Below, piece by piece: positions 17,516-26,722 of a DNA stretch of 64,000 nucleotides. The notes under the pieces are model-generated. The model saw nothing but the letters and a program-made list of their open reading frames with translations, was not told the origin of the DNA and searched no databases. Origin of the DNA: an uncultured Bacteroidales bacterium. GTDB taxonomy: Bacteria; Bacteroidota; Bacteroidia; Bacteroidales; Muribaculaceae. The DNA lies in assembly GCA_902781045.1 (NCBI GenBank), contig CACZHT010000009.1:1-64000 (forward strand), in the 5' to 3' direction. The first letter of the stretch is position 1; each line of letters opens with the position of its first letter. A program made the translations under genes and the position numbers.

Positions 17516-18694
17516 CTAAAAATGCCAATATTCAGGGTCTCTCCAGTCCAGCTTGTCGCGGTCTCGGGCTGAGGTACCAGACTTCGTTGTGCTGGTTGCC
17601 GGTGTCGAGGGGTTGGGTGACGCAGCGAACCTTCGGTTGCGCTGGACGATGAAGCGGGCCAGTCGATCCATCAGAGCGACATCCTCGCTGCGGCTCGACT
17701 TCTTGAAATCATAAAGTGCGTTGTTGCTAAAGTAATAGGTGATTGCCGACTGAGCGAACGCCCCCTTCTGCTCATAGACATCAACCAGTGTCTTGAAGCG
17801 GGGGAAATATTTGTCGGGATCCTTGTTGAGCGACTCATTGACCTCAAAAACGAGGCCCAGCCCATAGGTCTTGGCTCTGTCCAACTGAGCCGCAATGGCT
17901 TCTGGGCTGCTCTTGAAATTCCAGAAGTAACCCACCTGAAGGAAAGCATAATCGACATTCAGTTGTTTCCACTTGAATCGGTAGTCGGCCCGTGACATCG
18001 GGTTCCACACAAATTTTCGTCCCAGATGATGCAGATATTTGGCAACACGGGGCATATAGGCCTTGCTCGGGGCTGCATACTCATCAAGCCAGTGGTAGCC
18101 AACAAGTGAGATGTTGCGGTATTGTTGCTGCTTGAATCGTTTCTCAATGTTGTCAACATACCACTTCACCGCCTCAAAACGGTCATTCTCACGCTCGAAA
18201 TTAATCACCTTGCCGTTGATTGTTCCCCAATAGCCCTGCGTCTTGACAGGCACCGGAATGGTGAGTATGACCTGATGCTTGAATGGCGGAGGTCCCAGCC
18301 GTGTCTTGGCCTGTTCGATGGCTTGGTCGAGGGCATCCAACCCCTCGTCCTTTGTGAAGAAACGGTCGATGAGCCACTGCCAGTCTTCCTGAAGCGAAGG
18401 CTCCTTGGCCACCGGATGTCCATTGCCCAGCATCTTGTTTCCGCGCCGGAACTCAAGATAGAGGAATGTGGGGAACAACCAGTCGGTGTGCCCATCGGCA
18501 AAAGTGTGTGTCACGGCACAACTGACCTGATTGACATTCCATTTGAGCCTGCCCTTCTGACCATAGTACATCAATAGGATGTCGCCCAGGTCGTTTTTAG
18601 CGTATGCGTTCACCACCTGTTGGGCCTCGATGTTGAGCCCTATCGACAGAAACAGCACAACCAGTGCCGAAATTCTGAAAAAACGTGTAGTCAT
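17516..18694 (-). CDS. Secreted protein, possibly DUF4855-like, in EPS block
   Basis: A 392-aa protein with a signal peptide (FFRISALVVLFLSIGLNIEAQ, cleavage near residue 25). The mature part looks like an alpha/beta barrel: VILTIPVP strand, YRNISLVGYHWLDEY with an acidic pair, FVWNPM, and LGLVFEVNES. This pattern resembles DUF4855 and glycoside-hydrolase-like barrels, though I assign the family only tentatively. The C terminus is a Ser/Thr/Pro-rich linker and a short acidic tail. Start at 18694 is chosen because the longer ORF (from 18730) would overlap the ACP gene and spoil the signal peptide. Position between ACP and flippase suggests periplasmic processing of the glycan. Confidence 0.65.
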   Translation of the reverse strand: MTTRFFRISALVVLFLSIGLNIEAQQVVNAYAKNDLGDILLMYYGQKGRLKWNVNQVSCAVTHTFADGHTDWLFPTFLYLEFRRGNKMLGNGHPVAKEPSLQEDWQWLIDRFFTKDEGLDALDQAIEQAKTRLGPPPFKHQVILTIPVPVKTQGYWGTINGKVINFERENDRFEAVKWYVDNIEKRFKQQQYRNISLVGYHWLDEYAAPSKAYMPRVAKYLHHLGRKFVWNPMSRADYRFKWKQLNVDYAFLQVGYFWNFKSSPEAIAAQLDRAKTYGLGLVFEVNESLNKDPDKYFPRFKTLVDVYEQKGAFAQSAITYYFSNNALYDFKKSSRSEDVALMDRLARFIVQRNRRFAASPNPSTPATSTTKSGTSARDRDKLDWRDPEYWHF

Positions 18695-18713
18695 TGCAGT
18701 GCAGATAATGTCA

Positions 18714-18953
18714 TTATTTCTTCTGGGCAATGCTGGTGATGATGTCGCCTACGTTGTTCCAGTCCATCACCTCTTTAGACTTAAACTTGACACCAAACTC
18801 TCTCTCAATGGCATCAATCAGCTCAATGTGGCTCAACGAGTCCCATTCGTCAATGTCCGATGCTGTGGTGGCCTCGGTCAGCGTGAGTTCGTCCAGCTCC
18901 AGCACTTCGACATAGATGTCATGCAGCTTCGACAGTATTTCTTCTCGGTTCAT
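18714..18953 (-). CDS. Acyl carrier protein
   Basis: A 79-aa acyl carrier protein. The phosphopantetheine attachment motif is EWDSLSHIEL with Ser39, followed by the recognition helix IDAIEREFGVKF. It is not the fatty-acid ACP type, which has DSLDTVEL; the DSLSHIEL form is typical of dedicated ACPs that partner FkbH-like enzymes. Its gene lies about 70 bp downstream of the FkbH-like gene on the same strand, so it probably carries the acyl group made by that enzyme, likely a glyceryl thioester. The 63-bp gap upstream has repeated AAGCATCG words. Confidence 0.93.
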   Translation of the reverse strand: MNREEILSKLHDIYVEVLELDELTLTEATTASDIDEWDSLSHIELIDAIEREFGVKFKSKEVMDWNNVGDIITSIAQKK

Positions 18954-19023
18954 AATTCATTCAATTTACAATTTATAATTCAAATATATAATCAAGCATC
19001 GAGCATTAAGCATCGTGCATTCA

Positions 19024-20760
19024 TTATTGTCTTGTGATAAAATTCTTCAATGGTTGATAATGCTGGATGTCCAATTCATATTGCTTGCTGTCACATCCCT
19101 CGATGGCCTTGAACCCCAGACTGCTATAGTGGTCACATACCATCTTGTTCTTGGCTGTGGGTATATATTCGCCCACAATCCGCTTATAGCCCTTGCCGCG
19201 TGCAACGTCGACCATGACATTGAGAGTGAAGCGCTCCATGCCACGCTTGAGCACACGACAACTCATCAGCCAAGTGTCGACAAACAACGTGTCGGTGTCC
19301 AGTGGCCGCATGACAACCACCGCAATCAGGCCATTGTCTCCAAACTTGTCAACCAACGTAAAACTCAGGTCAATCACGTCGGGGTCGGTGGCCAGAGAGG
19401 TTATGTCACTCTCGGTATAGCGGACAGTGCGCAGATTGAACTGGTTGCTGCGCTGTGACAACTGCGACACTCGCGGTGTGTTGAACGGTGTGAAGCCCTC
19501 GACCCGCGACACCATCTGTAACGACTGCAAGAAGTCGTCCTCGTTGGCAAATGTTTTCTTGAATGTCACACGCTGCGCTTCAATCTGATACTGACGAGTA
19601 CGGTCTTTGTCGGCACTGCTGTCCGAGGCTGTCTCAAACAAGTTCAGCGTATAGAGGTATTCCAAGTAGTCGGCCGGGTCTTCAGGAAGGTCAGGCACGG
19701 TGATTTCAGGGATGTGCTCTTTGACAATATGCCGTTCAAAGGGATTGTCATCGATGAAAACCATCGAGTCGAAACCAATGTTCAGGATCTGCTGAATGGT
19801 GCGTATATTGTCGACCTTGGTTTCCCAGTTGGCCTGAAACACGGCTATATCATCGAGGCGCAGAATCATGTCGGGATGCGAGACAAAAGGCTCGCGTGCC
19901 GTGGCCTCGTCATTCTTGGACGAGACACAGACGATGATGCCGCGCTGCCGCAGCTTCTTGATCCACATCTGAAACTCGCTGAAAGCCTTGCCGATGCCCA
20001 TGCCATGCCCCAACTGGATGCCCTCGATGCCATCATCCCCGATCACTCCACCCCACAGTGTATTGTCCAAATCAAGGATGACACACTTCTTGAAACGTCC
20101 CAGCGTGGCTCCAATGATGTCGACAACACGTGCCGCGACCAGCGGCACAAACTTCAGGCTGAGCAGCATGTCGGAGCTCACATACACATTGGGAGTGTAA
20201 GCAAAGTCACGCCCCACACGGGCCTGAAGCGAGGCCAAGTCGCAGATGAAGAGGTTGGGATATTGCTGCGACAGGGTCATCAGCTTGTAGTTGAGATAGC
20301 GCAGCTGAAAGATGAGCGACGAGCTTACTTTGTTCTGATAGCTGCCATAGACCGTGTCCTCGTCTTCAGGATAATTAAAGTAGATAATCTTGGCCGCAGC
20401 CAGTTGCTGAGACTGACACACCGATGCCAAGAAATCCAGCCGCTCGTCGGCCAACGTCGCCCGTTGTTCCGGGGCAAGCAGGGCATGACGCTCGGCAAAC
20501 TTGTGGGTCGACTGGAAAATGACAACATATTGTGGAGCGAACTGATAAAGCTCACTCGACGGGTCGAGCAACTGCCGCTCCACCTGATTGTAGTCGGCCT
20601 CGAACAATTCCATGGCAATACCACGAGAAGCCGCACAGCCCTTGATGCCCGTGGCAAGGAACTGCGTGGCACTGTCGCCGAGTAGAGCGACTCTTGTGCA
20701 AGGCGCATCGTCAAACGATTTCCTTGCCCATTTCTTTAAGTCACTGAATGTTAAGTTCAT
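19024..20760 (-). CDS. FkbH-like HAD-IIIC family protein (acyl-ACP loading)
   Basis: A 578-aa FkbH-like protein. An SGNH-like N-terminal region begins ALLGDSATQF (about 25-34). The HAD domain has the nucleophile motif DLDNTLWGG (230-238) and a second motif VCVSSKND near 277. A GNAT-like C-terminal region contains QLSQRSNQFNLRT (about 454-466). Characterised FkbH proteins transfer a glyceryl group from 1,3-bisphosphoglycerate to an ACP, releasing phosphate. An ACP gene lies just downstream. In an EPS block this suggests glyceryl (or a derived acid) is delivered to a sugar. The acyl group actually loaded is inference. Confidence 0.88.
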   Translation of the reverse strand: MNLTFSDLKKWARKSFDDAPCTRVALLGDSATQFLATGIKGCAASRGIAMELFEADYNQVERQLLDPSSELYQFAPQYVVIFQSTHKFAERHALLAPEQRATLADERLDFLASVCQSQQLAAAKIIYFNYPEDEDTVYGSYQNKVSSSLIFQLRYLNYKLMTLSQQYPNLFICDLASLQARVGRDFAYTPNVYVSSDMLLSLKFVPLVAARVVDIIGATLGRFKKCVILDLDNTLWGGVIGDDGIEGIQLGHGMGIGKAFSEFQMWIKKLRQRGIIVCVSSKNDEATAREPFVSHPDMILRLDDIAVFQANWETKVDNIRTIQQILNIGFDSMVFIDDNPFERHIVKEHIPEITVPDLPEDPADYLEYLYTLNLFETASDSSADKDRTRQYQIEAQRVTFKKTFANEDDFLQSLQMVSRVEGFTPFNTPRVSQLSQRSNQFNLRTVRYTESDITSLATDPDVIDLSFTLVDKFGDNGLIAVVVMRPLDTDTLFVDTWLMSCRVLKRGMERFTLNVMVDVARGKGYKRIVGEYIPTAKNKMVCDHYSSLGFKAIEGCDSKQYELDIQHYQPLKNFITRQ

Positions 20761-20925
20761 ACACTATCATCAATGATATCAACAGTGAAAACAAAACTTC
20801 ATAGCCCACCGCACACGCTATGGGCATGACGATTTTAAATGAACAAAGTTACAAAAAAAACTTGGGTCTGAGCCCTCTGCCGCACTAAAAATTGCAAAAA
20901 AGCAGAAAAACGAATGCTTCAACCC

Positions 20926-21996
20926 TCATTGCGGCCGCTCGAGATGCAAGATGTCACTGTACATTGCAACCAACGATTCGGACACTGCATCGGGCAAAAA
21001 AGCGGAAACAGCCGACGCCGAAGCCTCGCCGTGCTGGACGACGCGCGAGCGATGATCGGCATAATCCAAGATGTGAGCAAGCATCGCCGCCTTGTCGCCA
21101 GGAGTGAACAAGTAGCCATTGTGGCCATGATGTACGATGCCGGGTATGCCACCGATGTTTGTTGACAGGATTGCCATCTTGTAAGACATGCTCTCAAGAA
21201 TCGACAGTGGCAGTCCCTCGATGTAGGACGGCAGAATGAAGACATCGCACAAATTGAGCAAGTCGGTTTTCTTCTGACCTTTGACCCAGCCCTCGAACTT
21301 GACAAAATCAGACATCTTGCCGGCAGCAATGACATCCTTGACCTTCTCCTCATTTTTGGCTCCACAGACGTGCAGTTCAATCTTGTCGCGCAACTCTGAG
21401 GCATGTTCGGCAGCAACATCAAGGAGGTCAAAGATGCCCTTGGTCTCGACCAAATGCCCCAGAAATAAGATGTGAAGTTTGTCATGGTCTCTGTTCAGAT
21501 TCAGCTCGGGCGGTGCTATCACATTGCTGATAATCTGCACATTGTCCAGCCCAACGTCACCGGCAAAAAAATCTGCCCACTCTTGCGACAATGCTACCAC
21601 CCGCGTGCAGCGCTTGAGCACGAATGAGACAAAACGAGGGTGTGCGAGGTAATAATTCTTGAACGACCCGGCATGAATGTGCATCACCGTCTTCTTGCCG
21701 AACAGCTTGGCCATGACCCAATAGAAAAATACCCGAATAAAGGTGATTCCAGCCGCCGTGTGAATGTGAACGATGCGGATGGAGCGGCGCGTGAGCAAAA
21801 TCCAGAACAGCTGGGGAATCGAACGGACATACGCCCAAAGATTAGACATCTTGCTCCTGGCCGTGTTGAACTCGATGTTCTGAAACCGAGAGAACACATA
21901 GTCGCGATAGTTGACGACTGTCTGTGAAATGCCCCCCTTGGGCTCGGCAACAGGGCCAATGGTCAATATCTTGCTTGACAATTTTGAATCAATCAT
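20926..21996 (-). CDS. GT4 family glycosyltransferase (GT-B fold)
   Basis: A 356-aa retaining-type glycosyltransferase. The N-terminal Rossmann domain begins ILTIGPVAEPKGGISQTVVNYRDY, with the Gly-rich acceptor loop, and the C-terminal donor domain has LHILFLGHLVETKGIFDLL and the E-x7-E motif in EGLPLSILESMSY (about 272-280). A hydrophobic stretch around 84-96 may touch the membrane. It probably adds an internal sugar of the repeat unit. The 165-bp gap to the FkbH-like gene means the latter may have its own promoter. Confidence 0.9.
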   Translation of the reverse strand: MIDSKLSSKILTIGPVAEPKGGISQTVVNYRDYVFSRFQNIEFNTARSKMSNLWAYVRSIPQLFWILLTRRSIRIVHIHTAAGITFIRVFFYWVMAKLFGKKTVMHIHAGSFKNYYLAHPRFVSFVLKRCTRVVALSQEWADFFAGDVGLDNVQIISNVIAPPELNLNRDHDKLHILFLGHLVETKGIFDLLDVAAEHASELRDKIELHVCGAKNEEKVKDVIAAGKMSDFVKFEGWVKGQKKTDLLNLCDVFILPSYIEGLPLSILESMSYKMAILSTNIGGIPGIVHHGHNGYLFTPGDKAAMLAHILDYADHRSRVVQHGEASASAVSAFLPDAVSESLVAMYSDILHLERPQ

Positions 21997-22144
21997 TTTT
22001 CAGACGTAGCGATTTTAGACGTTAGTGGTAGAAAAAAGAGAAAACGACACAGACACATGGACTATATGATATGAGTCCACTTGAAAAAGTGGCAGGTCTT
22101 TAGACAATGAAGACATAAACACATCGTGGTTAGAGCCCCATACA

Positions 22145-23107
22145 TTACTTGTCCAGGTCTGAGATGAGTTCTTGCGTGCGAGCCTTTAATTCCTTGCTAG
22201 GCCAATGCCGACCATAGATTGAGCGCCCTTGCGACAGCAGCTCAAGGTAGCGACGGACAAACTTGTAAGCGTCCACTTGAGTTATATATCCCGCGCCCAG
22301 TGGCCATCGCCGCACAGCTCCGCACGACATCATGTCGGGCAGCAGTCGCTCGGTGTCACGAAAGATGCCCCAGAAACGCTTGTGGCATCGTGTGGTCACG
22401 TCCACGGTCTTGCCATCGGCGTTGGTGCAACTGATGCGGAAAGACTTCGAGCAGTAGGGTGCAATCGGGAAAGCATCGCCCAACATATCCTCAATCACAT
22501 GCACAAAAGTCATGTTGTTGAGAGTGGCTCCAATAAGCAAAGCGCAGCCACGCGATTGCACAAACTTGTAATAAGGACTGGATGCGGCAAATGGTGTTGG
22601 TGCATCGGAGTGGCCCACAACGAACTCTGAAGCCCTGGGGCCAATCGCCACCACCGAGTGTGTCGGGTGTACGCTGCGCAGTGCGCCATCATGTTTGGCA
22701 ATCGCCTCATTGATCGACCCCATGGCTATTGGGGCCGTCCGCACGTCAAATGTCTTGTGAGTGGTCAAATAGTCAGCAAAACTTCCGCGATAGGGCAGGG
22801 CAGACACAAGCAGTGTGCGATAATCCAGACCGACAAAGTCAAGCAGTGTATTGACCATGAACTTAACGCCCCCCTTGACCTTGCCGATATTGCGCAACGA
22901 CGTGTGCAAAAACACGGTGTCATATCCATCCAAGTCAATTTGGGCCAATGCTGCCTCAAACTCCTCTTTACTCACATGATAGTGCTCGGCAATGTTCAGT
23001 GAGCGCTTCTTCTCTTGTTGCCATGACAGGGAGTCAATGACCCCCTTGATGGGCGACGGAGACAAATACCTGACTAGCCCGGCAAGTATCTTAATGTTAC
23101 GATTCAT
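22145..23107 (-). CDS. AAC(3)-family (YokD-like) N-acyltransferase
   Basis: A 320-aa protein of the antibiotic N-acetyltransferase AAC(3) superfamily. Visible motifs are DTVFLHTSLRNIGKVKGG (about 61-78), RSVHPTHSVVAIG (about 143-155) and MTFVHVIEDM (about 200-209), where the conserved His lies. Family members acylate an amino group from acyl-CoA. In polysaccharide loci they are thought to N-acylate amino sugars rather than antibiotics, so a resistance role should not be assumed. It overlaps the deacetylase-like gene by 11 bp. The nearby FkbH/ACP pair raises the possibility that its donor is an acyl-ACP. Confidence 0.85.
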   Translation of the reverse strand: MNRNIKILAGLVRYLSPSPIKGVIDSLSWQQEKKRSLNIAEHYHVSKEEFEAALAQIDLDGYDTVFLHTSLRNIGKVKGGVKFMVNTLLDFVGLDYRTLLVSALPYRGSFADYLTTHKTFDVRTAPIAMGSINEAIAKHDGALRSVHPTHSVVAIGPRASEFVVGHSDAPTPFAASSPYYKFVQSRGCALLIGATLNNMTFVHVIEDMLGDAFPIAPYCSKSFRISCTNADGKTVDVTTRCHKRFWGIFRDTERLLPDMMSCGAVRRWPLGAGYITQVDAYKFVRRYLELLSQGRSIYGRHWPSKELKARTQELISDLDK

Positions 23108-24095
23108 AGTGTAGTTGCGATGCTGTTATAATCTTATCGCCCTGCTTCGCCAACCTCGAGCAGAAAACAGATAATCTGTCAACAGAATAAGGGGTGGCCA
23201 ACTTGGGGTGCCCGATGACACAGAGCAAGTCGCCGCCACGCCTGTGGCAGCGAGAGTGGGCCGCAAACAGGTTGTCAATCTTCATGCCATCAATGGTGAC
23301 GATGCACGGAACCCTGGTGAACAGTCGCCTGAAGACGCTCCCGGAAGATGCCGGGATTGACTGTCCGTCACCGAAAGTCTGATGAGCCTTGAGCCGCAAG
23401 ACGCGCGACAATGCCAGCCGCCAGTGGAAGAGGGGAGAAACGGGATAGGTGCTGATGGGTATCTCTAAAAACTTTCCGGCAGAATCCTCCACGCACAAGT
23501 CTTGGCTGAACCGATAAGCCGCCTTGTCGGGGCATCTTGTGTAGTCATACTGCTGCTGGGCGGAGTCATAGACAGCCCCCGGACACACCGACATGTCAGT
23601 GTCGAGTCCTGTCGCCTCAAAGACGCGGGTAAGTAATTCAGTGGGTTGGGCCGAGAAGCCTCCTGCACGGAAAACCCTGACAGGCTTGCCCTTGATGTCC
23701 TCAAGCATCGCTTTGGCTGCCCGAAACATCTCCAGCAGTGTGTCATCGGGCACATCGCTCATCTTGTAATAGCTTGAATTTACGTTCCACCGCATGCCAT
23801 CAAAGGTCGAAAAACACCAGTGGGGGTGGATGTGAAGCTGCAGGTCATGTCCGGCATCACTGAGTTGTCGCAGGTGTGAAGTTATCATGTTGAGGTCGCT
23901 CGCTGCACGGTTGTACACCGACGAGTATTCCTGCAGCTTCAACAGGTAGCATGCGTCCACAAAGATTGTGAACCTACCTTGAGCAGGCTCAATCGCCTGG
24001 CACAAGCGACGCATGGGCTCAACCAGGCACTTGTCCACAGTACCCGTGCTGCTGCCCATGAACAGCTCATAGTCCAATGTCAATATTATCTGCAT
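23097..24095 (-). CDS. Polysaccharide-deacetylase-like protein (CE4 fold)
   Basis: A 332-aa cytoplasmic protein (no signal peptide). The start IILTLDYELFMGSSTGT has the NodB-type Asp, and the metal-binding segment is GHDLQLHIHPHWCF (about 85-98) with His residues spaced for a metal site. FRAGGFSAQPTEL (about 142-154) supplies the conserved Arg. It should remove N-acetyl or O-acetyl groups from a sugar, perhaps before the AAC(3)-like enzyme re-acylates it: the two genes overlap by 11 bp. It is the first gene of the minus-strand block, divergent from the WecG-like gene. Confidence 0.78.
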   Translation of the reverse strand: MQIILTLDYELFMGSSTGTVDKCLVEPMRRLCQAIEPAQGRFTIFVDACYLLKLQEYSSVYNRAASDLNMITSHLRQLSDAGHDLQLHIHPHWCFSTFDGMRWNVNSSYYKMSDVPDDTLLEMFRAAKAMLEDIKGKPVRVFRAGGFSAQPTELLTRVFEATGLDTDMSVCPGAVYDSAQQQYDYTRCPDKAAYRFSQDLCVEDSAGKFLEIPISTYPVSPLFHWRLALSRVLRLKAHQTFGDGQSIPASSGSVFRRLFTRVPCIVTIDGMKIDNLFAAHSRCHRRGGDLLCVIGHPKLATPYSVDRLSVFCSRLAKQGDKIITASQLHYES

Positions 24096-24534
24096 ATTCT
24101 AGTTTGATTACTAAACCGAGATTACGGCAAGTGGCGCAGTGATTCGGGTCAACAACAAATGGGCCACGACACCATAAAATTAAATAACGAGCCAAAGAGC
24201 TCTTTATTGCTATATTTTAGTTTTTAGTTGTTGCTTGTTAGTTATTAGTTGCTTGTTGTTAGTCGTGGAAAGTGACAATACTGACAACATGGACTATATT
24301 TTAGTTGCGAGTTTAGCATTGCGAGTTTCGGCCACGGCCCGAAACGCGTAAAACAAGACTCTTAATCACAACTAAAATGTTGTGTGGTACAGAAAAATGT
24401 TGTAATTTTGCGCCTGTTTTTGAAACGACAACTAGTTGTCATCACGACCAAAACTGACAACTGTTTAGTTTCGAGTCACAAGTTGCGTGGTTTTGGCACG
24501 ACTGAAACCAACAACTAAAAGCAAACAACGATTT
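24096..24534. other. 439-bp divergent intergenic region rich in TTAGTTG words
   Basis: No gene is supportable. It contains a 12-bp palindrome (24194-24205), a cluster of TTAGTTG words at 24224, 24245 and 24301 with the reverse complement CAACTAA at 24369 and 24512, further AGTTG/CAACT copies at 24429-24438, 24458 and 24481, a GTTTCGG/CCCGAAAC hairpin (about 24325-24345), the promoter of the WecG-like gene and a 14-bp palindrome at 24427-24440 in its leader. Confidence 0.6.
24380..24411 (+). promoter_or_regulatory. Promoter of the WecG-like gene
   Basis: TTG at 24380-24382 and TAATTTTGC at 24403-24411 are 20 bp apart. The predicted leader is about 115 nt long and contains the palindrome GACAACTAGTTGTC at 24427-24440. 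Confidence 0.75.
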
Positions 24535-25236
24535 ATGGATTATATATCTGTAAGAGGTGTCAATATCTTTCCCTTTTCTTCGCCCGACCAGCTGATAGAG
24601 TATGTCGACCGGCGCAAGGGGATTCTTGTCGCCATCAATGCTGAGAAAATACTTCACGCCAATGACATGACACGCGGCATCATCAACCGCAATATCGGTT
24701 ATTGTGACGGTGCGGGAGCAATGCTAGCCTTGCGGCGCAAGGGTCATGCCAATGCCTGCAAGATTGCCGGCTGCGACCTGTGGTTAAAGATTGTCAGTGC
24801 ATTTTACAAGTCCAAGTCATTTTATCTGGTGGGCGGCCGACAAAACGTCATTGATGACACTGTCCGGAAGTTGCAGCAGGACTTCAAGGGCATCAACATC
24901 GTCGGTGCCCACAATGGCTACTTTGACAGTGACAATGAGATGCTCCAAGTCATCGATGACATTGCCGCCAAACGTCCGGACGTTGTCTTTGTGGCAATGG
25001 GTTCGCCCAAACAAGAGCTCTTCATGGAGCAAATGCAGCAAGCGCATGCGCAGGCCATATATCAAGGACTTGGCGGGAGTTTTGATGTCTACACAGGTCA
25101 TGTGGCCCGGGCGCCACAGTGGTGGATTGACCACAACCTGGAGTTCGCCTATCGGCTCATCAGACAGCCATCACGCATCAAGCGACAGATTCAGTTGCTG
25201 AAATACGCATGGTGGCTTGTTGCAGGCAAAATTTGA
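24535..25236 (+). CDS. WecG/TagA/CpsF family glycosyltransferase (GT26)
   Basis: A 233-aa GT26 enzyme. Family motifs are the early Asn-Ala-Glu-Lys (VAINAEKILHAND, about 33-45), YCDGAGAMLALRR (about 60-72), AGCDLWLKI, and the later VFVAMGSPKQELFME (about 156-170) and GLGGSFDVYTGHVARAPQW (about 182-200). WecG transfers ManNAcA and TagA transfers ManNAc to lipid-linked GlcNAc. With WecA-, WecB- and WecC-like genes in the window, ManNAcA transfer is the best guess. The ATG at 24535 fits the conserved N terminus; a longer start at 24487 is possible but adds non-conserved residues. Confidence 0.88.
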   Translation: MDYISVRGVNIFPFSSPDQLIEYVDRRKGILVAINAEKILHANDMTRGIINRNIGYCDGAGAMLALRRKGHANACKIAGCDLWLKIVSAFYKSKSFYLVGGRQNVIDDTVRKLQQDFKGINIVGAHNGYFDSDNEMLQVIDDIAAKRPDVVFVAMGSPKQELFMEQMQQAHAQAIYQGLGGSFDVYTGHVARAPQWWIDHNLEFAYRLIRQPSRIKRQIQLLKYAWWLVAGKI

Positions 25237-25244
25237 GCGAATTA

Positions 25245-25277
25245 TTTGCCTGAAACGAAATTCTGCCGTAATTTTGC
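25245..25277 (+). promoter_or_regulatory. Promoter of ffh
   Basis: TTTG at 25245-25248 and TAATTTTGC at 25269-25277, 20 bp apart, upstream of ffh (ATG at 25351). Confidence 0.8.
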
Positions 25278-25350
25278 ACAGTTTTTTCTAATGAATACTC
25301 ATGCTTAGTGCCAAAGGCTATGGCCCTTGGCAAAATGTTCTGAAAATATT

Positions 25351-26676
25351 ATGTTTGAAAATCTATCTGAGAAACTTGAGCGTTCCTTCAAGGTACTGAA
25401 AGGACAAGGTAAAATCACCGAAATCAATGTGGCCGAGACACTCAAGGAAGTGCGCCGCGCTCTGCTTGATGCCGATGTGAATTTCAAGGTGGCCAAGCAG
25501 TTTACCGACACCGTCAAGGCCAAGGCATTGGGCCAGAATGTGATTAACTCTGTAAGCCCCAGCCAGCTCATGGTGAAGATTGTGCACGACGAGCTGACAC
25601 AGCTCATGGGCGGCGAGCAAGCTCCTTTCAATGTGTCGGGCGACCCGGCCATCATCCTCATGTCGGGTCTGCAAGGTTCGGGCAAGACCACATTCTCGGG
25701 CAAGCTAGCCAACAAGCTGAAGAAAGAAGGCAAGAATCCTCTGCTGGTAGCCTGCGATGTCTATCGACCCGCAGCCATTGATCAGCTCAAGGTGCTTGGT
25801 GATCAAATACAAGTTCCCGTCTACTCCGAGCCCGAGAGCAAAGACCCGGTACAGATTGCGCTCAATGCCATCGCCGAGGCCAAGCGCAATGGCCGTGACA
25901 TGGTCATCGTCGACACCGCTGGACGTCTGGCCATCGACGAGCAGATGATGCAGGAAATCACCGCCATCAAGCAGGCCATTCATCCCAATGAGACATTGTT
26001 TGTCGTCGACTCGATGACCGGCCAGGATGCCGTCAACACAGCCAAGGAGTTTAACGACCGTCTGGACTTTGACGGAGTTGTGCTCACCAAGCTCGACGGC
26101 GACACCCGTGGTGGTGCGGCCCTTTCGATCCGTTCGGTTGTCAACAAGCCCATCAAGTGGGTCGGCACGGGCGAAAAGATGGAGGCCATTGACCCCTTCC
26201 GTCCCGCCGGCATGGCCGACCGTATCTTGGGCATGGGCGACATCGTGTCGTTTGTCGACCGCATGCAGCAGCAATATGACGAGGAAGAAGCCAAGAAATT
26301 GCAAAAGAAGATTGCAAAGAACCAATTTGACTTCAACGACTTCCTGCATCAGATAGGCCAAATCAAGAAGATGGGCAACCTCAAGGACTTGGCATCTATG
26401 ATTCCGGGTGTGGGCAAGGCCATCAAAGATCTGGACATCAGCGACGACGCGTTCAAGGGTATCGAAGCCATCATCTACTCGATGACCCCATACGAGCGTT
26501 CGCACCCCGAAATCATGAACGGCAGCCGTCGCCAGCGCATTGCCCGTGGCAGCGGCACAAGCATCCAGGATGTCAACCGTCTGCTCAAGCAGTTTGAGCA
26601 AACGCGCAAGATGATGCACATGGTCAGCACGGCCAAAAATCCGCTCAAGATGATGCGCGGCCAGCGCCGACGCTAA
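25351..26676 (+). CDS. ffh: Signal recognition particle protein Ffh (SRP54)
   Basis: A 441-aa GTPase. The N domain is helical, the G domain holds G1 [14 protein letters not shown] (near 105), DTAGRL (about 188-193) and [13 protein letters not shown] (about 245-257), and the Met-rich M domain follows with [16 protein letters not shown] and ends with KMMRGQRRR. It binds signal sequences and 4.5S RNA and targets nascent membrane proteins to FtsY. The start at 25351 is preferred over an upstream in-frame start at 25327 because [14 protein letters not shown] is the usual N terminus. This housekeeping gene sits between two EPS sections. Confidence 0.98.
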   Translation: MFENLSEKLERSFKVLKGQGKITEINVAETLKEVRRALLDADVNFKVAKQFTDTVKAKALGQNVINSVSPSQLMVKIVHDELTQLMGGEQAPFNVSGDPAIILMSGLQGSGKTTFSGKLANKLKKEGKNPLLVACDVYRPAAIDQLKVLGDQIQVPVYSEPESKDPVQIALNAIAEAKRNGRDMVIVDTAGRLAIDEQMMQEITAIKQAIHPNETLFVVDSMTGQDAVNTAKEFNDRLDFDGVVLTKLDGDTRGGAALSIRSVVNKPIKWVGTGEKMEAIDPFRPAGMADRILGMGDIVSFVDRMQQQYDEEEAKKLQKKIAKNQFDFNDFLHQIGQIKKMGNLKDLASMIPGVGKAIKDLDISDDAFKGIEAIIYSMTPYERSHPEIMNGSRRQRIARGSGTSIQDVNRLLKQFEQTRKMMHMVSTAKNPLKMMRGQRRR

Positions 26677-26722
26677 CAATGAGAACCCCTCAAAACCAAC
26701 AACCGAAAAAACGAATACAACA

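Noticed and set aside
22145..23107. Reading the AAC(3)-family gene as aminoglycoside resistance
   Set aside because: The family is common in polysaccharide loci and the gene overlaps a deacetylase-like gene within an EPS block; no mobile-element context supports resistance.
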